This document shows, in pieces, positions 52,738 through 62,127 of a stretch of 64,000 bases of DNA. Position 1 is the stretch's first letter, and every line of letters starts with the position of its first letter. This DNA comes from Glycomyces algeriensis. GTDB taxonomy: Bacteria > Actinomycetota > Actinomycetes > Mycobacteriales > Micromonosporaceae. The notes below the pieces were generated by a model. That model had not been told where the DNA came from. It saw nothing but the letters and a program-made list of their open reading frames with translations, and searched no databases. The DNA lies in NCBI RefSeq assembly GCF_027622855.1, contig NZ_JAPZVR010000005.1, positions 124,001-188,000 on the forward strand, given 5' to 3'. The position numbers and the translations under genes were made by a program.

Positions 52738-53082
52738 CGTTTTCCACTCCCATTGGTTTCTCTTGCGGCTCCGGAACCGAGCGCGGCGGGTTGCCGCTGG
52801 AATGTTCGGGTGACACAGCGGCCCGGCTCGGGTCCGGTTCGGTTCCGTCCCTGCAGGCGGCGTACCTTACCGCGTGCAGTCCATTCCTATACACGATGCC
52901 CCCCGGTTTTTCATCCCTATTGTGGCGAGAAACACTTCTGTGTCGAGGGCATCGAGGTGCCGCCTCTCGCCCACGGAGACGACCCGCGCACGATAGCCTT
53001 TCGGATGGCAACGTTTGCGGGCCGTCGGCTCGTCTAAGTGCAGACATTCGTTGGCACTTTTTGGAGTTTCGGGGAGGCAGCC

Positions 53083-53598
53083 GTGCGTATCGCTCGTATC
53101 CGCGCTTTGACGGTCCTATGCGCATTGGCACTGGTGGCGGGCCTGATCACGTTTTGGGCCATACGCAACGACTCGCAGACCTCCGCGGCCGCCGACTGCC
53201 CGCCCGGCGCCGTCGAGATCAAGACCGCCCCGATCCCCAAGCCCGAGGAGATCGAACTGGTGGTCCTCAACGGCACCGACCGGGACGGCCTGGCCGAGCA
53301 GGCCGCCGTGCAGCTGGAGGACCGCGGATTCATCGTCACCGAGACGGGTGACGCGGACGAGGACTACGACGGCACCGCGCTCGTGTACTACGGCCCCGAC
53401 CAGTACGCGGCCGGCCTCCACGCCCACGCGTACTTCTACCAAGGGCACGACGCCTTCGACCTCGACTGGGGCGACAAGCCGATCACCGTCGTCCTCGGCG
53501 ACGACTTCGCAGAGGTACGCTCGGCTTCCGACGCGCGCCAGTCGTTCGCGCAGGGCGGCATCGGCGAGGCTCCGAAGGGCACCTGCACGGTAGAATAG
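53083..53598 (+). CDS. LytR C-terminal-domain envelope protein (Cei-like)
   Basis: 171 residues from GTG 53083, which has GGGGAGG five bases upstream; earlier in-frame starts lack one. An N-terminal membrane anchor (about 4-25, LTVLCALALVAGLITFW) is followed by the LytR_C domain: IELVVLNGTDRDGLAEQAA, VYYGPDQYAAG and ITVVLGDDFAEVR. Same family and place as M. tuberculosis Rv2700 (cei), needed for cell-envelope integrity. Extracytoplasmic. Confidence 0.85.
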   Translation: MRIARIRALTVLCALALVAGLITFWAIRNDSQTSAAADCPPGAVEIKTAPIPKPEEIELVVLNGTDRDGLAEQAAVQLEDRGFIVTETGDADEDYDGTALVYYGPDQYAAGLHAHAYFYQGHDAFDLDWGDKPITVVLGDDFAEVRSASDARQSFAQGGIGEAPKGTCTVE

Positions 53599-53698
53599 AG
53601 CGCCGTCACACCCCACGTGCTGCGACACATTGACACTGAAAATGCGGAAACACAGCTCGAAACGGCACCACGGACGGGCCGCAGGCGATTTTCGGCGC

Positions 53699-53704
53699 TA
53701 CAAT
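53699..53704 (+). promoter_or_regulatory. Possible -10 of the principal sigma factor gene
   Basis: TACAAT, 110 bases before the sigA start, with no clear -35 at 16-18 bases. TTGACA occurs at 53630-53635 without a matching -10. More than one promoter is likely. Confidence 0.35.
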
Positions 53705-53814
53705 TCACGCCTGCCCGGTCGTTGTGCCGACCTGGGCTGCCGACCCAATATCCAACGCTCACCCGCTATGGAGCCCGGCTGCGCCGTGCCCGCCATTGCC
53801 TCGGAAGGTTGCTC

Positions 53815-55401
53815 GTGACTGACGCACGTCCCACCGGCACAGACGTCAATTCCCTGACCGACTCGTTGCTCGCTCTGGCCCGAGAGAGCAACGGGCAGCT
53901 GACGTCCGCGACGGTCGCCCAGGTTCTGGAGTCGGTGCAGGCCTCCCCCGCCGAGGGCAAGAAGGTGCTCCGCGCCCTGGCCGAGGCCGAGGTCACCGTG
54001 GTCGTGGACGGTTCCGCCTCCACGCGCAAGCGCGTCCCCGCCGCCCGCACCGCCACCTCCTCCCGGACCACCACCGCGAAGGCCGCCAAGAAGACCACGG
54101 TCAAGAAGACCGCGGTGAAGAAGGCCGCCGCCGTCCCCGCCGAAGAGGCGGACGACGACGCTCCGGTCAAGAAGGCCGCCAAGAAGACCGCTAAGAAGGC
54201 CGTCGCCAAGAAGGCGACGAAGAAGGTCGCGGCCAAGAAGCCCGCCGACGGCGAAGAGCCCGACGAGGCCGACCTCGCGGCGGCCGACGAGGACGCGCTC
54301 GCCGAAGCGGCCGCCGCCGCGCCCGCCAAGAAGGCGACCCGCAAGAAGGCCGCCAAGAAGGCCGCCACCCGCGGGAAGTCCAAGAAGGACGGCGAAGACG
54401 ACGAAGAGGGCGACGACTTCGAGTGGGACGAGGAGGACTCGGAGGCGCTCAAGCAGGCTCGCAAGGACGCCGAGATGACCGCCTCGGCCGACTCCGTCCG
54501 CGCCTACCTCAAGCAGATCGGCAAGGTGCCGCTCCTCAACGCGGCCCAGGAGGTCGAGCTCGCCAAGCGCATCGAGGCCGGCCTGTACGCCGTCGAGCGC
54601 CTCAAGCTGCTCCGCGAGGCCGGCGAGGAGATCCCCACGCAGATGCGCCGGGACCTCGAGTGGATCGTCCGCGACGGCGACCGCGCCAAGGACCACCTCC
54701 TCGAGGCGAACCTCCGCCTCGTCGTCTCCCTCGCCAAGCGCTACACCGGCCGCGGCATGGCGTTCCTGGACCTCATCCAGGAAGGCAACCTCGGCCTCAT
54801 CCGCGCCGTCGAGAAGTTCGACTACACCAAGGGCTACAAGTTCTCCACGTACGCCACCTGGTGGATCCGGCAGGCGATCACCCGCGCGATGGCGGACCAG
54901 GCACGGACCATCCGCATACCGGTCCACATGGTCGAGGTCATCAACAAGCTCGGCCGCATACAGCGTGAGCTGCTCCAGGACCTGGGCCGCGAGCCCAGCC
55001 CGGACGAACTCGCCAAGGAAATGGACATCTCTCCGGAGAAGGTCCTCGAGATCCAGCAGTACGCGCGCGAGCCGATCAGCCTCGACCAGACCATCGGCGA
55101 CGAGGGCGACAGCCAGCTCGGCGACTTCATCGAGGACTCCGAGGCCATCGTGGCCGTCGACGCGGTCTCCTTCTCGCTCCTCCAGGGCCAGCTCCAGCAG
55201 GTGCTGCAGACCCTCTCCGAGCGCGAGGCGGGCGTCGTCCGGCTCCGGTTCGGCCTCACCGACGGCCAGCCGCGCACCCTCGACGAGATCGGCCAGGTCT
55301 ACGGGGTCACCCGTGAGCGCATCCGCCAGATCGAGTCGAAGACCATGTCGAAGCTGCGGCACCCGTCGCGTTCGCAGGTCCTGCGCGACTACCTCGATTA
55401 G
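53815..55401 (+). CDS. sigA: Principal RNA polymerase sigma factor (SigA/HrdB)
   Basis: 528 residues from GTG 53815 (GGAAGG six bases upstream). The N-terminus (about 80-220) is a Lys/Ala-rich, histone-like low-complexity extension with [12 protein letters not shown]-type runs and acidic blocks, as in HrdB. Region 1.2 (about 222) reads [16 protein letters not shown]. Region 2 contains [19 protein letters not shown] and [17 protein letters not shown]. Region 4.2 is [21 protein letters not shown] group 1 sigma factor directing housekeeping transcription. sigB and ideR follow within 6 kb, as in mycobacteria. Confidence 0.97.
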   Translation: MTDARPTGTDVNSLTDSLLALARESNGQLTSATVAQVLESVQASPAEGKKVLRALAEAEVTVVVDGSASTRKRVPAARTATSSRTTTAKAAKKTTVKKTAVKKAAAVPAEEADDDAPVKKAAKKTAKKAVAKKATKKVAAKKPADGEEPDEADLAAADEDALAEAAAAAPAKKATRKKAAKKAATRGKSKKDGEDDEEGDDFEWDEEDSEALKQARKDAEMTASADSVRAYLKQIGKVPLLNAAQEVELAKRIEAGLYAVERLKLLREAGEEIPTQMRRDLEWIVRDGDRAKDHLLEANLRLVVSLAKRYTGRGMAFLDLIQEGNLGLIRAVEKFDYTKGYKFSTYATWWIRQAITRAMADQARTIRIPVHMVEVINKLGRIQRELLQDLGREPSPDELAKEMDISPEKVLEIQQYAREPISLDQTIGDEGDSQLGDFIEDSEAIVAVDAVSFSLLQGQLQQVLQTLSEREAGVVRLRFGLTDGQPRTLDEIGQVYGVTRERIRQIESKTMSKLRHPSRSQVLRDYLD

Positions 55402-55500
55402 TCCCGTTTCGCTCCAGGCGTAATGGAACCCGAAGGCACAGCACGGCTCCGAGCTGCGGTGTATCACCCGAACGGGTGGGTACCTTACTCTCGTGCCGGG

Positions 55501-55529
55501 TTGTCGATCGCCGTTCCGTGGGCTACGGT
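55501..55529 (+). promoter_or_regulatory. Promoter-like element in the sigA-DUF7455 spacer
   Basis: TTGTCG (55501-55506), 17-base spacer, TACGGT (55524-55529). The 300-base spacer 55402-55701 otherwise holds no gene; a second -10-like TACAGT is at 55600. Confidence 0.5.
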
Positions 55530-55701
55530 GTGGAGCAACCATCGGACCGGCGGTACCGAGTGAGCCCAGTCTCAGTCGGGAACTGTCGGGAAGAGGGAGT
55601 ACAGTGCAGGCGTTGAACGGAACGAGCCGGTCAACAGGCCGACTATAGAGATGCATTGCTGTGCAAGTGCACAGCGAACCGAACGCAGCGGAGGACCTGG
55701 T

Positions 55702-55941
55702 ATGACATCCACCCTGACGCCCCCGCCCCAGACGGAGGAACGTCCGATCGCGGGCGAGCGCTGCGATCGGTGTAGCGCCGCGGCAAAGCTTCGCGTGACC
55801 CTGGCCGAAGGCGGCGACCTCGTCTTCTGCGGCCACCACGCGAATCAGTTCGCCGAGAAGCTCGTGCCGATCGCCATCGACTTCACCGCCGACCCCGAAT
55901 TCGAGTGGCGGGGCACCGACCTCATGGCCTCGCAGAACTAA
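55702..55941 (+). CDS. DUF7455 small zinc-binding protein
   Basis: 79 residues from ATG 55702 (GGAGG upstream). RCDRCSAAAKLRVTLAEGGDL and FCGHHANQFAEKL give a CxxC plus CxHH zinc site. Small proteins of this kind follow the principal sigma factor in many actinobacteria. Function unknown; the size and Zn site suggest an RNA polymerase or ribosome accessory (inference). Confidence 0.85.
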   Translation: MTSTLTPPPQTEERPIAGERCDRCSAAAKLRVTLAEGGDLVFCGHHANQFAEKLVPIAIDFTADPEFEWRGTDLMASQN

Positions 55942-55959
55942 CGCACACAGGCTTGAGAC

Positions 55960-55987
55960 GGGCCCGAGCGGATTTCCGCTCGGGCCC
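55960..55987 (+). terminator. Terminator hairpin after DUF7455 gene
   Basis: GGGCCCGAGCGG-ATTT-CCGCTCGGGCCC, perfect stem, 18 bases after the stop. Confidence 0.8.
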
Positions 55988-56018
55988 CGATTCGTTCTCG
56001 GGACAATTGAATCTGCAA

Positions 56019-56058
56019 AACGAGAATGGGACCGCCCGCGGGCGGTCCCGTTCTCGTT
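56019..56058 (-). terminator. 40-base palindromic terminator 3' of the helicase gene
   Basis: AACGAGAA-T-GGGACCGCCC pairs with GGGCGGTCCC-G-TTCTCGTT with a single T/G mismatch and an almost absent loop. It lies 21 bases 3' of the minus-strand helicase stop. Confidence 0.75.
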
Positions 56059-56078
56059 GCCGTATTCGGCACCGCCGC

Positions 56079-57791
56079 CTATAGCGAGCGGATCACCGCG
56101 ATCCGCTCCTCCAACTGCTCGATCGTCGCCTGCGCACTCGGCGGCCCGCCGCACTTGGAGCGCAGCATCGCGTGGATCTTGCCGTGCGGCTCGTTCGTCG
56201 CGAACGAGCGCGCCCCCACCAGCGCGTTCAACTGCTTGCGCAGCTTCAACCGCTTCTGCGCGTTGGTCATCGCGGGCTCGGCCGCCGGCCGCTCCACGGT
56301 CTCGGTGCGGGTCCCGGACTTCTGCTTCGCCATCTGCTCGCGCTGGCGCTTCTGCAGGAGCAGATGCACCTGCTCCTGGGTCAGAAGGCCCGGAAGGCCC
56401 AGGTACTCCTGCTCCTCGGCACTCCCGGCCTCCACGGGGAGGCCGAACGAGCCGCCGTCGAAGATCACCTGGTCGAGCTCCGCGTTCGACTCGAGGGTCT
56501 CGCGCTGGCCGCCGAGTTCGGTGCCCTCGTTGAGGACCCGCTGCGCCTGCTCCAGCAGCAGCTCCGGGTCCTCGTCCTGCGACTTGGGCTTGATGACGTG
56601 GTCGCGGTCGGCCTCGAGGTTCTCCGCGAGGCTCAGCAGCGGGATCACACTCGGCAGGAACACCGAGGCGGTCTCGCCGGGGCGCCGCGAACGCACGAAG
56701 CGGCCGATGGCCTGCGCGAAGTACAGCGGCGTGTGCGCGTTCGTGGCGTAGACGCCGACCGCCAAGCGCGGGATGTCAACACCCTCGGACACCATGCGGA
56801 CGGCCACGAGCCATTCCTCATTGGAGTCGGCGAACTTGGCGATCTTGTCCGAGGAGCCCGCGTCGTCGGAGAGGACGATCGCAGCGCTCTTGCCGGTGAC
56901 CCGCTTGAGGATGCCCGCGTAGGCGCGGGCGCTGTTCTGGTCCGAGGCGATGATGAGCCCGCCCGCGTCGGGGATGCCCGCCGCGCGCAGCGACGAGAGC
57001 CGCCGGTCGGCGGCCCTGATGACCTGCTTGATCCACTCGCCTTCGGGGTCGAGCGCGGTGCGCCACGCCTGGCTCGTGAGGTCCTTCGTGAGCGGCTGCC
57101 CGAGCCGCACCGCGAGCTCGTCCCCCGCGCTCGTGCGCCACTTCGCCTGACCGGAGTAGGCCATGAACATGACCGGGCGCACGACGCCGTCCGCGAGCGC
57201 GTCCCGGTATCCGTAGAGCGCGTCGGCCCGCGAGCGCTTGACGCCGTCGGCCTCCTCGTCGTACTCGACGAACGGGATCGGGTTGTCGTCGCTGCGGAAC
57301 GGGGTGCCGGTGAGGCACAGGCGGCGCTCGGCCTCGTCGAAGGCGGTCTGGACGCCCTCGCCCCAGGTGCGGGCGTCGCCGGCGTGGTGGATCTCGTCGA
57401 GGATGACGAGGGTGCGGCGCGAGAGCGTGCGGCGGCGGTGGACGGCCGGGTCGGCGCCGATCTGCGCGTAGGTGACGACGACGCCGTGGAAGTCGGCGGC
57501 ACTGTGGACGGACGCGTTGCGGAACGCCGGGTCGAGCTGGATGCCGAACCGGGCGGCCGCGCCGGACCACTGGGTCTTCAGGTGCTCGGTGGGGGCGACG
57601 ACGGTGACGGTGTCGACGGTGCCGTCGGCGAGCAGGTCGTAGGCGATGCGCAGGGCGAACGTGGTCTTGCCGGCCCCGGGCGTTGCGACGGCGAGGAAGT
57701 CCCGCGATTGACCCCGGTGGTAGGCGACCATGGCCTTGCGCTGCCAGACCCGAAGCGAGGGAAGCATTTCGGGTGGGGCGGCCGGGATCAT
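56079..57791 (-). CDS. Superfamily 2 DEAD/DEAH-type helicase
   Basis: 570 residues. Motif I is VATPGAGKTTFALRIAYDL, motif II LVILDEIHHAG (DEIH), motif III LTGTPFRSD, and motif VI lies in YFAQAIGRFVRSRRPGE. The C-terminal portion (about 440-570) is charged and helical, with KRQREQMAKQKSG. Resembles the XPB/RadD-like restriction-type helicases that lie beside hrdB in streptomycetes. An ATP-dependent translocase on DNA or RNA; the exact role is unknown. Confidence 0.9.
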   Translation of the reverse strand: MIPAAPPEMLPSLRVWQRKAMVAYHRGQSRDFLAVATPGAGKTTFALRIAYDLLADGTVDTVTVVAPTEHLKTQWSGAAARFGIQLDPAFRNASVHSAADFHGVVVTYAQIGADPAVHRRRTLSRRTLVILDEIHHAGDARTWGEGVQTAFDEAERRLCLTGTPFRSDDNPIPFVEYDEEADGVKRSRADALYGYRDALADGVVRPVMFMAYSGQAKWRTSAGDELAVRLGQPLTKDLTSQAWRTALDPEGEWIKQVIRAADRRLSSLRAAGIPDAGGLIIASDQNSARAYAGILKRVTGKSAAIVLSDDAGSSDKIAKFADSNEEWLVAVRMVSEGVDIPRLAVGVYATNAHTPLYFAQAIGRFVRSRRPGETASVFLPSVIPLLSLAENLEADRDHVIKPKSQDEDPELLLEQAQRVLNEGTELGGQRETLESNAELDQVIFDGGSFGLPVEAGSAEEQEYLGLPGLLTQEQVHLLLQKRQREQMAKQKSGTRTETVERPAAEPAMTNAQKRLKLRKQLNALVGARSFATNEPHGKIHAMLRSKCGGPPSAQATIEQLEERIAVIRSL

Positions 57792-57843
57792 GCGGGCTCC
57801 TCTCGGACGATGGCGGACCGGTTGATTTTAGGCCGCGAGGTAA

Positions 57844-58023
57844 GTCACGGTGCCCGCTTGCCAGCCGTAAATTAGCAATGTCACGGCGCCCGCTTGCCAG
57901 CCGTAAATTAGCAATGTCACGGTGCCCGCTTGCCGACCGCGAATTGGCAAAGTCACGGCGCCCTCCCGCGAGCCGCGCAATGGCTCGGTCACGATGCCCG
58001 CTTACAGGCCGCGAATCGACAGG
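57844..58023 (+). repeat. 36-base tandem array, five units, of the dispersed element
   Basis: Units start at 57844, 57880, 57916, 57952 and 57988, each opening GTCACGGYGCCC (fifth GTCACGATGCCC); a partial sixth runs to about 58040. The first two differ by one base; similarity decays rightwards. The core GCTTGCCAGCCGT-AAATTAGC is shared with the other loci of the element. The array lies between the dtd stop and the helicase start and contains no gene. Confidence 0.9.
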
Positions 58024-58046
58024 GCCACGGTGACCGCGTCGCGCGA

Positions 58047-58469
58047 TCAGCGCTCGAGCAGGATCGTATTGGGGCCGACGTTGACGCTGCGCACGAGCAT
58101 CATCGCGCCGAACACGCCGGTCTCGACATGGGCGCCGAGGCCGCGGAGGTGGGCGGCGACGGCCTCGACCAGGGGCTCGGCGACGGGCCCGGGCGCGGCG
58201 CCGTTCCAGGAGGGGCGCCGACCCTTGCGCGTGTCGGCGTACAGGGTGAACTGGCTGACCAGCAGGATCGGGGCGTCCACATCGGATGCCGACAGTTCGT
58301 CCGGCAAGATCCGCAGGCTCCAGATCTTCTCGGCGATCCACGCGACTTCGGCGGGACCATCCGTGTGGGTGACGCCGAGGAGGACGAGGAGGCCTTCGCC
58401 GATCGAGCCGACGCTCGCCCCGTCGACCGTGACTTCCGCTTCGCTGACGGTCTGCACGACTGCTTTCAT
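58047..58469 (-). CDS. dtd: D-aminoacyl-tRNA deacylase
   Basis: Removes D-amino acids (and Gly from tRNA-Ala) mischarged on tRNA. 140 residues from ATG 58469 ([17 protein letters not shown]). The active-site motif [17 protein letters not shown] is intact. The cross-subunit Gly-cisPro motif is present as NVGPNT, a variant of the common NDGPVT. The start is 42 bases from the divergent DUF3099 gene. Confidence 0.93.
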   Translation of the reverse strand: MKAVVQTVSEAEVTVDGASVGSIGEGLLVLLGVTHTDGPAEVAWIAEKIWSLRILPDELSASDVDAPILLVSQFTLYADTRKGRRPSWNGAAPGPVAEPLVEAVAAHLRGLGAHVETGVFGAMMLVRSVNVGPNTILLER

Positions 58470-58510
58470 GCCCCAGATCCTGCCGCACCGGCCAGGCGTA
58501 GGCTCGAAGG

Positions 58511-58834
58511 GTGGCAAGGCGTGAGAAGGCGACCAGCATCACGGATGCGTCGATGTCCCTCGAAGAGGAGCGGCGGTACCGCACGATCCGGTACGTCGTG
58601 ATGATGTCGATCAGGGCGGTGCTGGTGATCGTGCTCGGCATCCTGGTGATGGCCGAGGCGCCGCTGCTGTGGCTCTGGCTGGCGATCGGCGTGGTCGGGA
58701 TGGCAGTGCTGCCCTGGCTGGCGGTCCTGCTGGCGAACGACCGCCTCGTGCGCAAGCCGGGCGTGTTCACGCGGCACCAGCGGCGGGCGCCCACCGTCGA
58801 AGCGCCCGAGCACCGCATGATCGATTCGGAATAA
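58511..58834 (+). CDS. DUF3099 membrane protein
   Basis: 107 residues from GTG 58511. [23 protein letters not shown] leads into two membrane helices with a short PLLWLW hairpin, and a basic/acidic tail follows. The N-terminal motif and two-helix layout are those of DUF3099. TAGGCT lies six bases before the GTG, fitting a leaderless transcript. Function unknown. Confidence 0.88.
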   Translation: MARREKATSITDASMSLEEERRYRTIRYVVMMSIRAVLVIVLGILVMAEAPLLWLWLAIGVVGMAVLPWLAVLLANDRLVRKPGVFTRHQRRAPTVEAPEHRMIDSE

Positions 58835-58925
58835 TCGCCCCGGACACCCTCCGCGAAGTTTGCGGGTCGTAGATTCGTAGAGCAAGATTGACGGGATCTT
58901 GCGCGCTAATGAGGAGTGAGTTGCA

Positions 58926-59222
58926 GTGAGCGAACTTCCCACCACCGGAGGCTCCGACGGCGGAGTCGGCGGTTCCGGCTCGAACGGAGCCGGTTCAACC
59001 CTGCTCGAAGAGCAGACGAAGACCAACCCGAACTACGTGTTCGAGGACGGCGACGACGAGCGCTTCTCGCACTACGTGCCGAAGGACAAGCTCATGGCCG
59101 CGATGGTCGACGGCATCCCGGTGAAGGCCCTGTGCGGGAAGATGTGGGTCCCCACCCGCGACCCCGATCGCTTCCCGGTCTGCCAGAACTGCAAGGACAT
59201 CTACGCGAAGATGAAGGGCTGA
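58926..59222 (+). CDS. DUF3039 protein
   Basis: 98 residues from GTG 58926, with GAGGAG nine bases upstream. A Gly/Ser-rich start is followed by YVFEDGDDERFSHYVPKDKL and a zinc-like pair ALCGKMWVPTRDPDRFPVCQNC, diagnostic of DUF3039. It is preceded by the dyad AAGAT-N7-ATCTT near 58883. Conserved small actinobacterial protein of unknown function. Confidence 0.88.
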   Translation: MSELPTTGGSDGGVGGSGSNGAGSTLLEEQTKTNPNYVFEDGDDERFSHYVPKDKLMAAMVDGIPVKALCGKMWVPTRDPDRFPVCQNCKDIYAKMKG

Positions 59223-59292
59223 GGCTGCAGCGCGCCTCTCACCTTTGCGGAGATCCGCGGTGTGACCGGGCCCTGCCTGCTATAACGCACGG

Positions 59293-59925
59293 GTGGAGCC
59301 TAGTGAATTCGACCCGACCTCGCTGATGCTGGTCGCCGAGCTCGTCGGCACCGCGGTCTTCGCCGCCTCCGGCGCGAGCGCCGCGGTCGGCAAGCGGCTG
59401 GACCTGTTCGGCGTGGTCGTCATCGGCGTGCTCTGCGCCCTCGGCGGCGGCGCGCTCCGCGACGTGCTCATCGACGCGAAGCCGCTGCTGCTCACCGACT
59501 GGCGCTACCCCCTCGTGGCCCTCGTCGCCTCCCTCTTCGTGTTCTGGTTCCACCCGGCGCTCTCGCGCATGCGCACCACGATGCTGGTGCTCGACGCCGC
59601 CGGGCTGGCCCTGTTCACCGTGGTCGGGACCCAGAAGGGGCTCGATTTCGGTTTCGCCGTCTACGCGGCTTGCATCGTCGGAGTACTCTCCGGAATCGGC
59701 GGGGGCATCCTGCGGGACGTCCTCAGCCAGGAGATCCCGGCGGTGCTCCGCGAGGACTTCTACGCGATGGCCGCGGCGATCGGCGCGGTGATCGTGGCGG
59801 TCGGGGCCCGCTGGGAGTCGATGATCGGGCACTGGACGCTCGCGCTGACGGCCATCGCGGTCATCTTCGTTGTACGGCTGGTGGCCATCAAGTATCGGTG
59901 GGAAGCCCCCAAACCGAAAATCTGA
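59293..59925 (+). CDS. TRIC-type cation channel family membrane protein (UPF0126)
   Basis: 210 residues, seven predicted helices in two repeats. The conserved glycine motifs are [13 protein letters not shown]-like (here [12 protein letters not shown]) and [11 protein letters not shown]. Bacterial TRIC homologues are K+-permeable trimeric channels; this gives a second cation-related gene besides ceoBC. GTG 59293 is preceded by TATAAC exactly six bases away and lacks a Shine-Dalgarno, so it is probably leaderless. Confidence 0.9.
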   Translation: MEPSEFDPTSLMLVAELVGTAVFAASGASAAVGKRLDLFGVVVIGVLCALGGGALRDVLIDAKPLLLTDWRYPLVALVASLFVFWFHPALSRMRTTMLVLDAAGLALFTVVGTQKGLDFGFAVYAACIVGVLSGIGGGILRDVLSQEIPAVLREDFYAMAAAIGAVIVAVGARWESMIGHWTLALTAIAVIFVVRLVAIKYRWEAPKPKI

Positions 59926-60073
59926 TCGTGTCTCCCGGGTTCGTGCCACCCTTCGCCCTGGGGGATCTGAAACGTCGAAATCCGCTGCAAGCTGGTACTC
60001 CGAAGCCCGGTGCCCACCGGGTATGGCGCGGATCAACCCACGCGCCGAGGGTCTGCAGCGAAAGGCGAATTCG

Positions 60074-61042
60074 ATGGCACCTGTCGACAGCATCCGCCAG
60101 CGTCCGGCGAGGCGACCGGCGCAGCGCGCGACCGAATACTCCGGCGACCCCGTTCGCGCCTATCTGAACGGCATCGGCAAGCACCGGCTGCTCACCGCCT
60201 CCGAGGAGGTCGAGTGCGCCAAGGCCATCGAGGCCGGCCTCATGGCCGAGTGCCGCATCAGCGAGGTCACCGACCCCGACTTCCGCTCGGACCTGGCCCG
60301 CATCGCGGCCGAGGGCCGCGCGGCCAAGCAGCGCATGCTCGAGTCGAACCTGCGCCTCGTGGTCTCCGTCGCCAAGCGCTACTCCGGCGCCGGGCTGAGC
60401 CTGCTCGACCTCATCCAGGAGGGCAACCTCGGCCTCATCCGCGCCGTCGAGAAGTTCGACTACCAGAAGGGGTACAAGTTCTCCACGTACGCCACCTGGT
60501 GGATCCGGCAGGCCATCAACCGCGCCGTCACCGACCAGTCCCGCACGATCCGCGTCCCCGCGCACACCGTGGACCAGATCAAGCGGATGAACCGGGTCCG
60601 TCAGGACCTCATGGTCGAACTGGGCCGCGAGCCCCGCTACGAGGAGATCGCCGCGGAGCTCGACGTCACCCCCGGCAAGGTCCTCGAGCTCATGTCCTAC
60701 GACCGCGAGCCGGTGAGCCTGGACCAGACCGTGGGCGAGGACGACTCGACCGCGCTGGGCGACCTCGTCGCGCACCTCCCCCGCGAGCACGGCAGCGACG
60801 ACGCCGTGTCATACGCGCTGCTGCGCCGCCACATCGCGAACGTGCTGGCCTCGCTGCCCGAACGGGAACAAACCGTCCTGCGCCTGCGTTTCGGCATTGA
60901 CGACGGCCGTCAGCGCACCCTCGAAGAGGTCTCCGCGGACTTCGGGCTCTCGCGCGAGCGGGTCCGCCAGATCGAGAAGAACGCGCTGCACCGCCTGCGC
61001 CAGCCCGACTACGCCGGGCGCCTCGCCGAGTATGTGGCGTGA
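60074..61042 (+). CDS. sigB: Group 2 sigma factor (SigB/HrdD-like)
   Basis: 322 residues from ATG 60074 (AAAGG eight bases upstream). Region 1.2 reads [16 protein letters not shown]; region 2.4 [17 protein letters not shown] is nearly identical to SigA; region 4.2 is [20 protein letters not shown]. It lacks the Lys-rich N-terminal extension of SigA. Its place between sigA and ideR matches mycobacterial SigB, a general stress/stationary-phase factor. The recognised promoters should overlap those of SigA. Confidence 0.94.
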   Translation: MAPVDSIRQRPARRPAQRATEYSGDPVRAYLNGIGKHRLLTASEEVECAKAIEAGLMAECRISEVTDPDFRSDLARIAAEGRAAKQRMLESNLRLVVSVAKRYSGAGLSLLDLIQEGNLGLIRAVEKFDYQKGYKFSTYATWWIRQAINRAVTDQSRTIRVPAHTVDQIKRMNRVRQDLMVELGREPRYEEIAAELDVTPGKVLELMSYDREPVSLDQTVGEDDSTALGDLVAHLPREHGSDDAVSYALLRRHIANVLASLPEREQTVLRLRFGIDDGRQRTLEEVSADFGLSRERVRQIEKNALHRLRQPDYAGRLAEYVA

Positions 61043-61222
61043 TCGACCTTCACGGCCCTGTCCTCCGTACCGCTTTGGGGTGTGAGCGCCCCGTACGTCC
61101 GGATGGCTGATGGGCGGAGCGTCCTTCACGACGTATACCATTGGTGGTGACAGGGGGTCTGGCGGCTACTCGACCCACCCCGCTCGGTGCCCTGCGGGCG
61201 GACAAAGTGAAGGAACGAAGCT

Positions 61223-61909
61223 GTGACCACGGACCTCGTCGACACCACTGAGATGTACCTGCGCACGATCCTCGAACTCGAGGAGGAGGGCGTTCCGGCG
61301 CTGCGCGCCCGGATCGCCGAGCGCCTGGAGCAGAGCGGCCCGACGGTCTCGCAGACCGTGGGCCGGATGCAGCGCCACGGCCTGCTCAACGTCAAGAGCG
61401 ACCGCCACCTGGAGCTCACCGAGGAGGGCCGCCGGCAGGCGGTCGCGGTGATGCGCAAGCACCGGCTCGCCGAGCGCCTCCTGGTCGACGTCATCGGCAT
61501 GTCCTACGTGGAGGCCCATGACGAGGCCTGCAAGTGGGAGCACGTCATGAGCGACTCGGTGGAGAAGCGCGTCTACGAGCTGCTCGAGCACCCCACCCGC
61601 TCGCCTTACGGCAACGCGATCCCCGGGCTCTCGGAGCTCGACGCCTCGGCCGTGGCCGAAGGCCGCGAGGCCGACGAGCGCCCGCTGAGCGTCGTCTCCC
61701 CCGGTTCCAAGGTGCGCGTGACGCGCCTGTGCGAATCGGCCCAGACCCACCCCGAGCTCCTGGCCTCCCTGCACGAGGCCGGCGTCGACCCCGGTGCCGA
61801 GGTCGCGATCGACCGCCTCGACGGCGAGGTCGCGGTGACCACCGGTTCGGACACGATCCGGCTCTCGACCGACGACGCGGCGAAGATCTTCGCCACTCCC
61901 GCCGAGTAG
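61223..61909 (+). CDS. ideR: Iron-dependent regulator IdeR (DtxR family)
   Basis: 228 residues from GTG 61223 (AAGGAACG upstream). A winged helix (about 1-70, ERLEQSGPTVSQTVGRMQ recognition helix) is followed by a dimerisation/metal domain and a C-terminal SH3-like FeoA domain (about 150-226). The metal ligands match DtxR in order: Met in TTEMYLRT, His/Glu in RKHRLAERLL, His in EAHDEAC, and Cys-x2-Glu-His in CKWEHVMSD. Represses siderophore and iron-uptake genes when Fe2+ is bound. No iron box was seen in this window. Confidence 0.95.
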   Translation: MTTDLVDTTEMYLRTILELEEEGVPALRARIAERLEQSGPTVSQTVGRMQRHGLLNVKSDRHLELTEEGRRQAVAVMRKHRLAERLLVDVIGMSYVEAHDEACKWEHVMSDSVEKRVYELLEHPTRSPYGNAIPGLSELDASAVAEGREADERPLSVVSPGSKVRVTRLCESAQTHPELLASLHEAGVDPGAEVAIDRLDGEVAVTTGSDTIRLSTDDAAKIFATPAE

Positions 61910-61957
61910 TTCACCTTCGAGACGCTTGCGCGCCTTGGAAGTCCACGCTTTCGTGTC

Positions 61958-61986
61958 TTGACCCCGGTACTACCGGGGAGTAGTCT
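61958..61986 (+). promoter_or_regulatory. Orphan promoter downstream of ideR
   Basis: TTGACC (61958-61963), 17-base spacer, TAGTCT (61981-61986); the best -35/-10 pair in this region, with no coding frame downstream. The spacer contains the dyad CCCCGGTA-C-TACCGGGG. Confidence 0.7.
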
Positions 61987-61996
61987 GAGCAAAGCG

Positions 61997-62012
61997 TTGC
62001 AAACGTTTCCAA
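61997..62012. promoter_or_regulatory. LacI/GalR-type operator
   Basis: TTGCAAACGTTTCCAA, a dyad with one mismatch centred on AACGTT, the classical LacI-family core. Placed at about +5 to +20 of the predicted orphan transcript, ideal for repression. Confidence 0.65.
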
Positions 62013-62127
62013 TTCATCCCACACGGGCTGGTTTTCGGAAACCGCTGCGCCCGACAACCGCCCCCCCCACCTGAGCGCCCTCCTCGCTCCCCCGGCGAGG
62101 GGGGCGCTCACTATGCGGCGCAAGGAG

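Noticed and set aside
57844-58023. CRISPR array
   Set aside because: The 36-base units are contiguous and diverge along their whole length; there are no unique spacers and no cas genes.
61997-62012. CRE-like site controlling ideR
   Set aside because: It lies downstream of the ideR stop and within an independent promoter's initial transcribed region.
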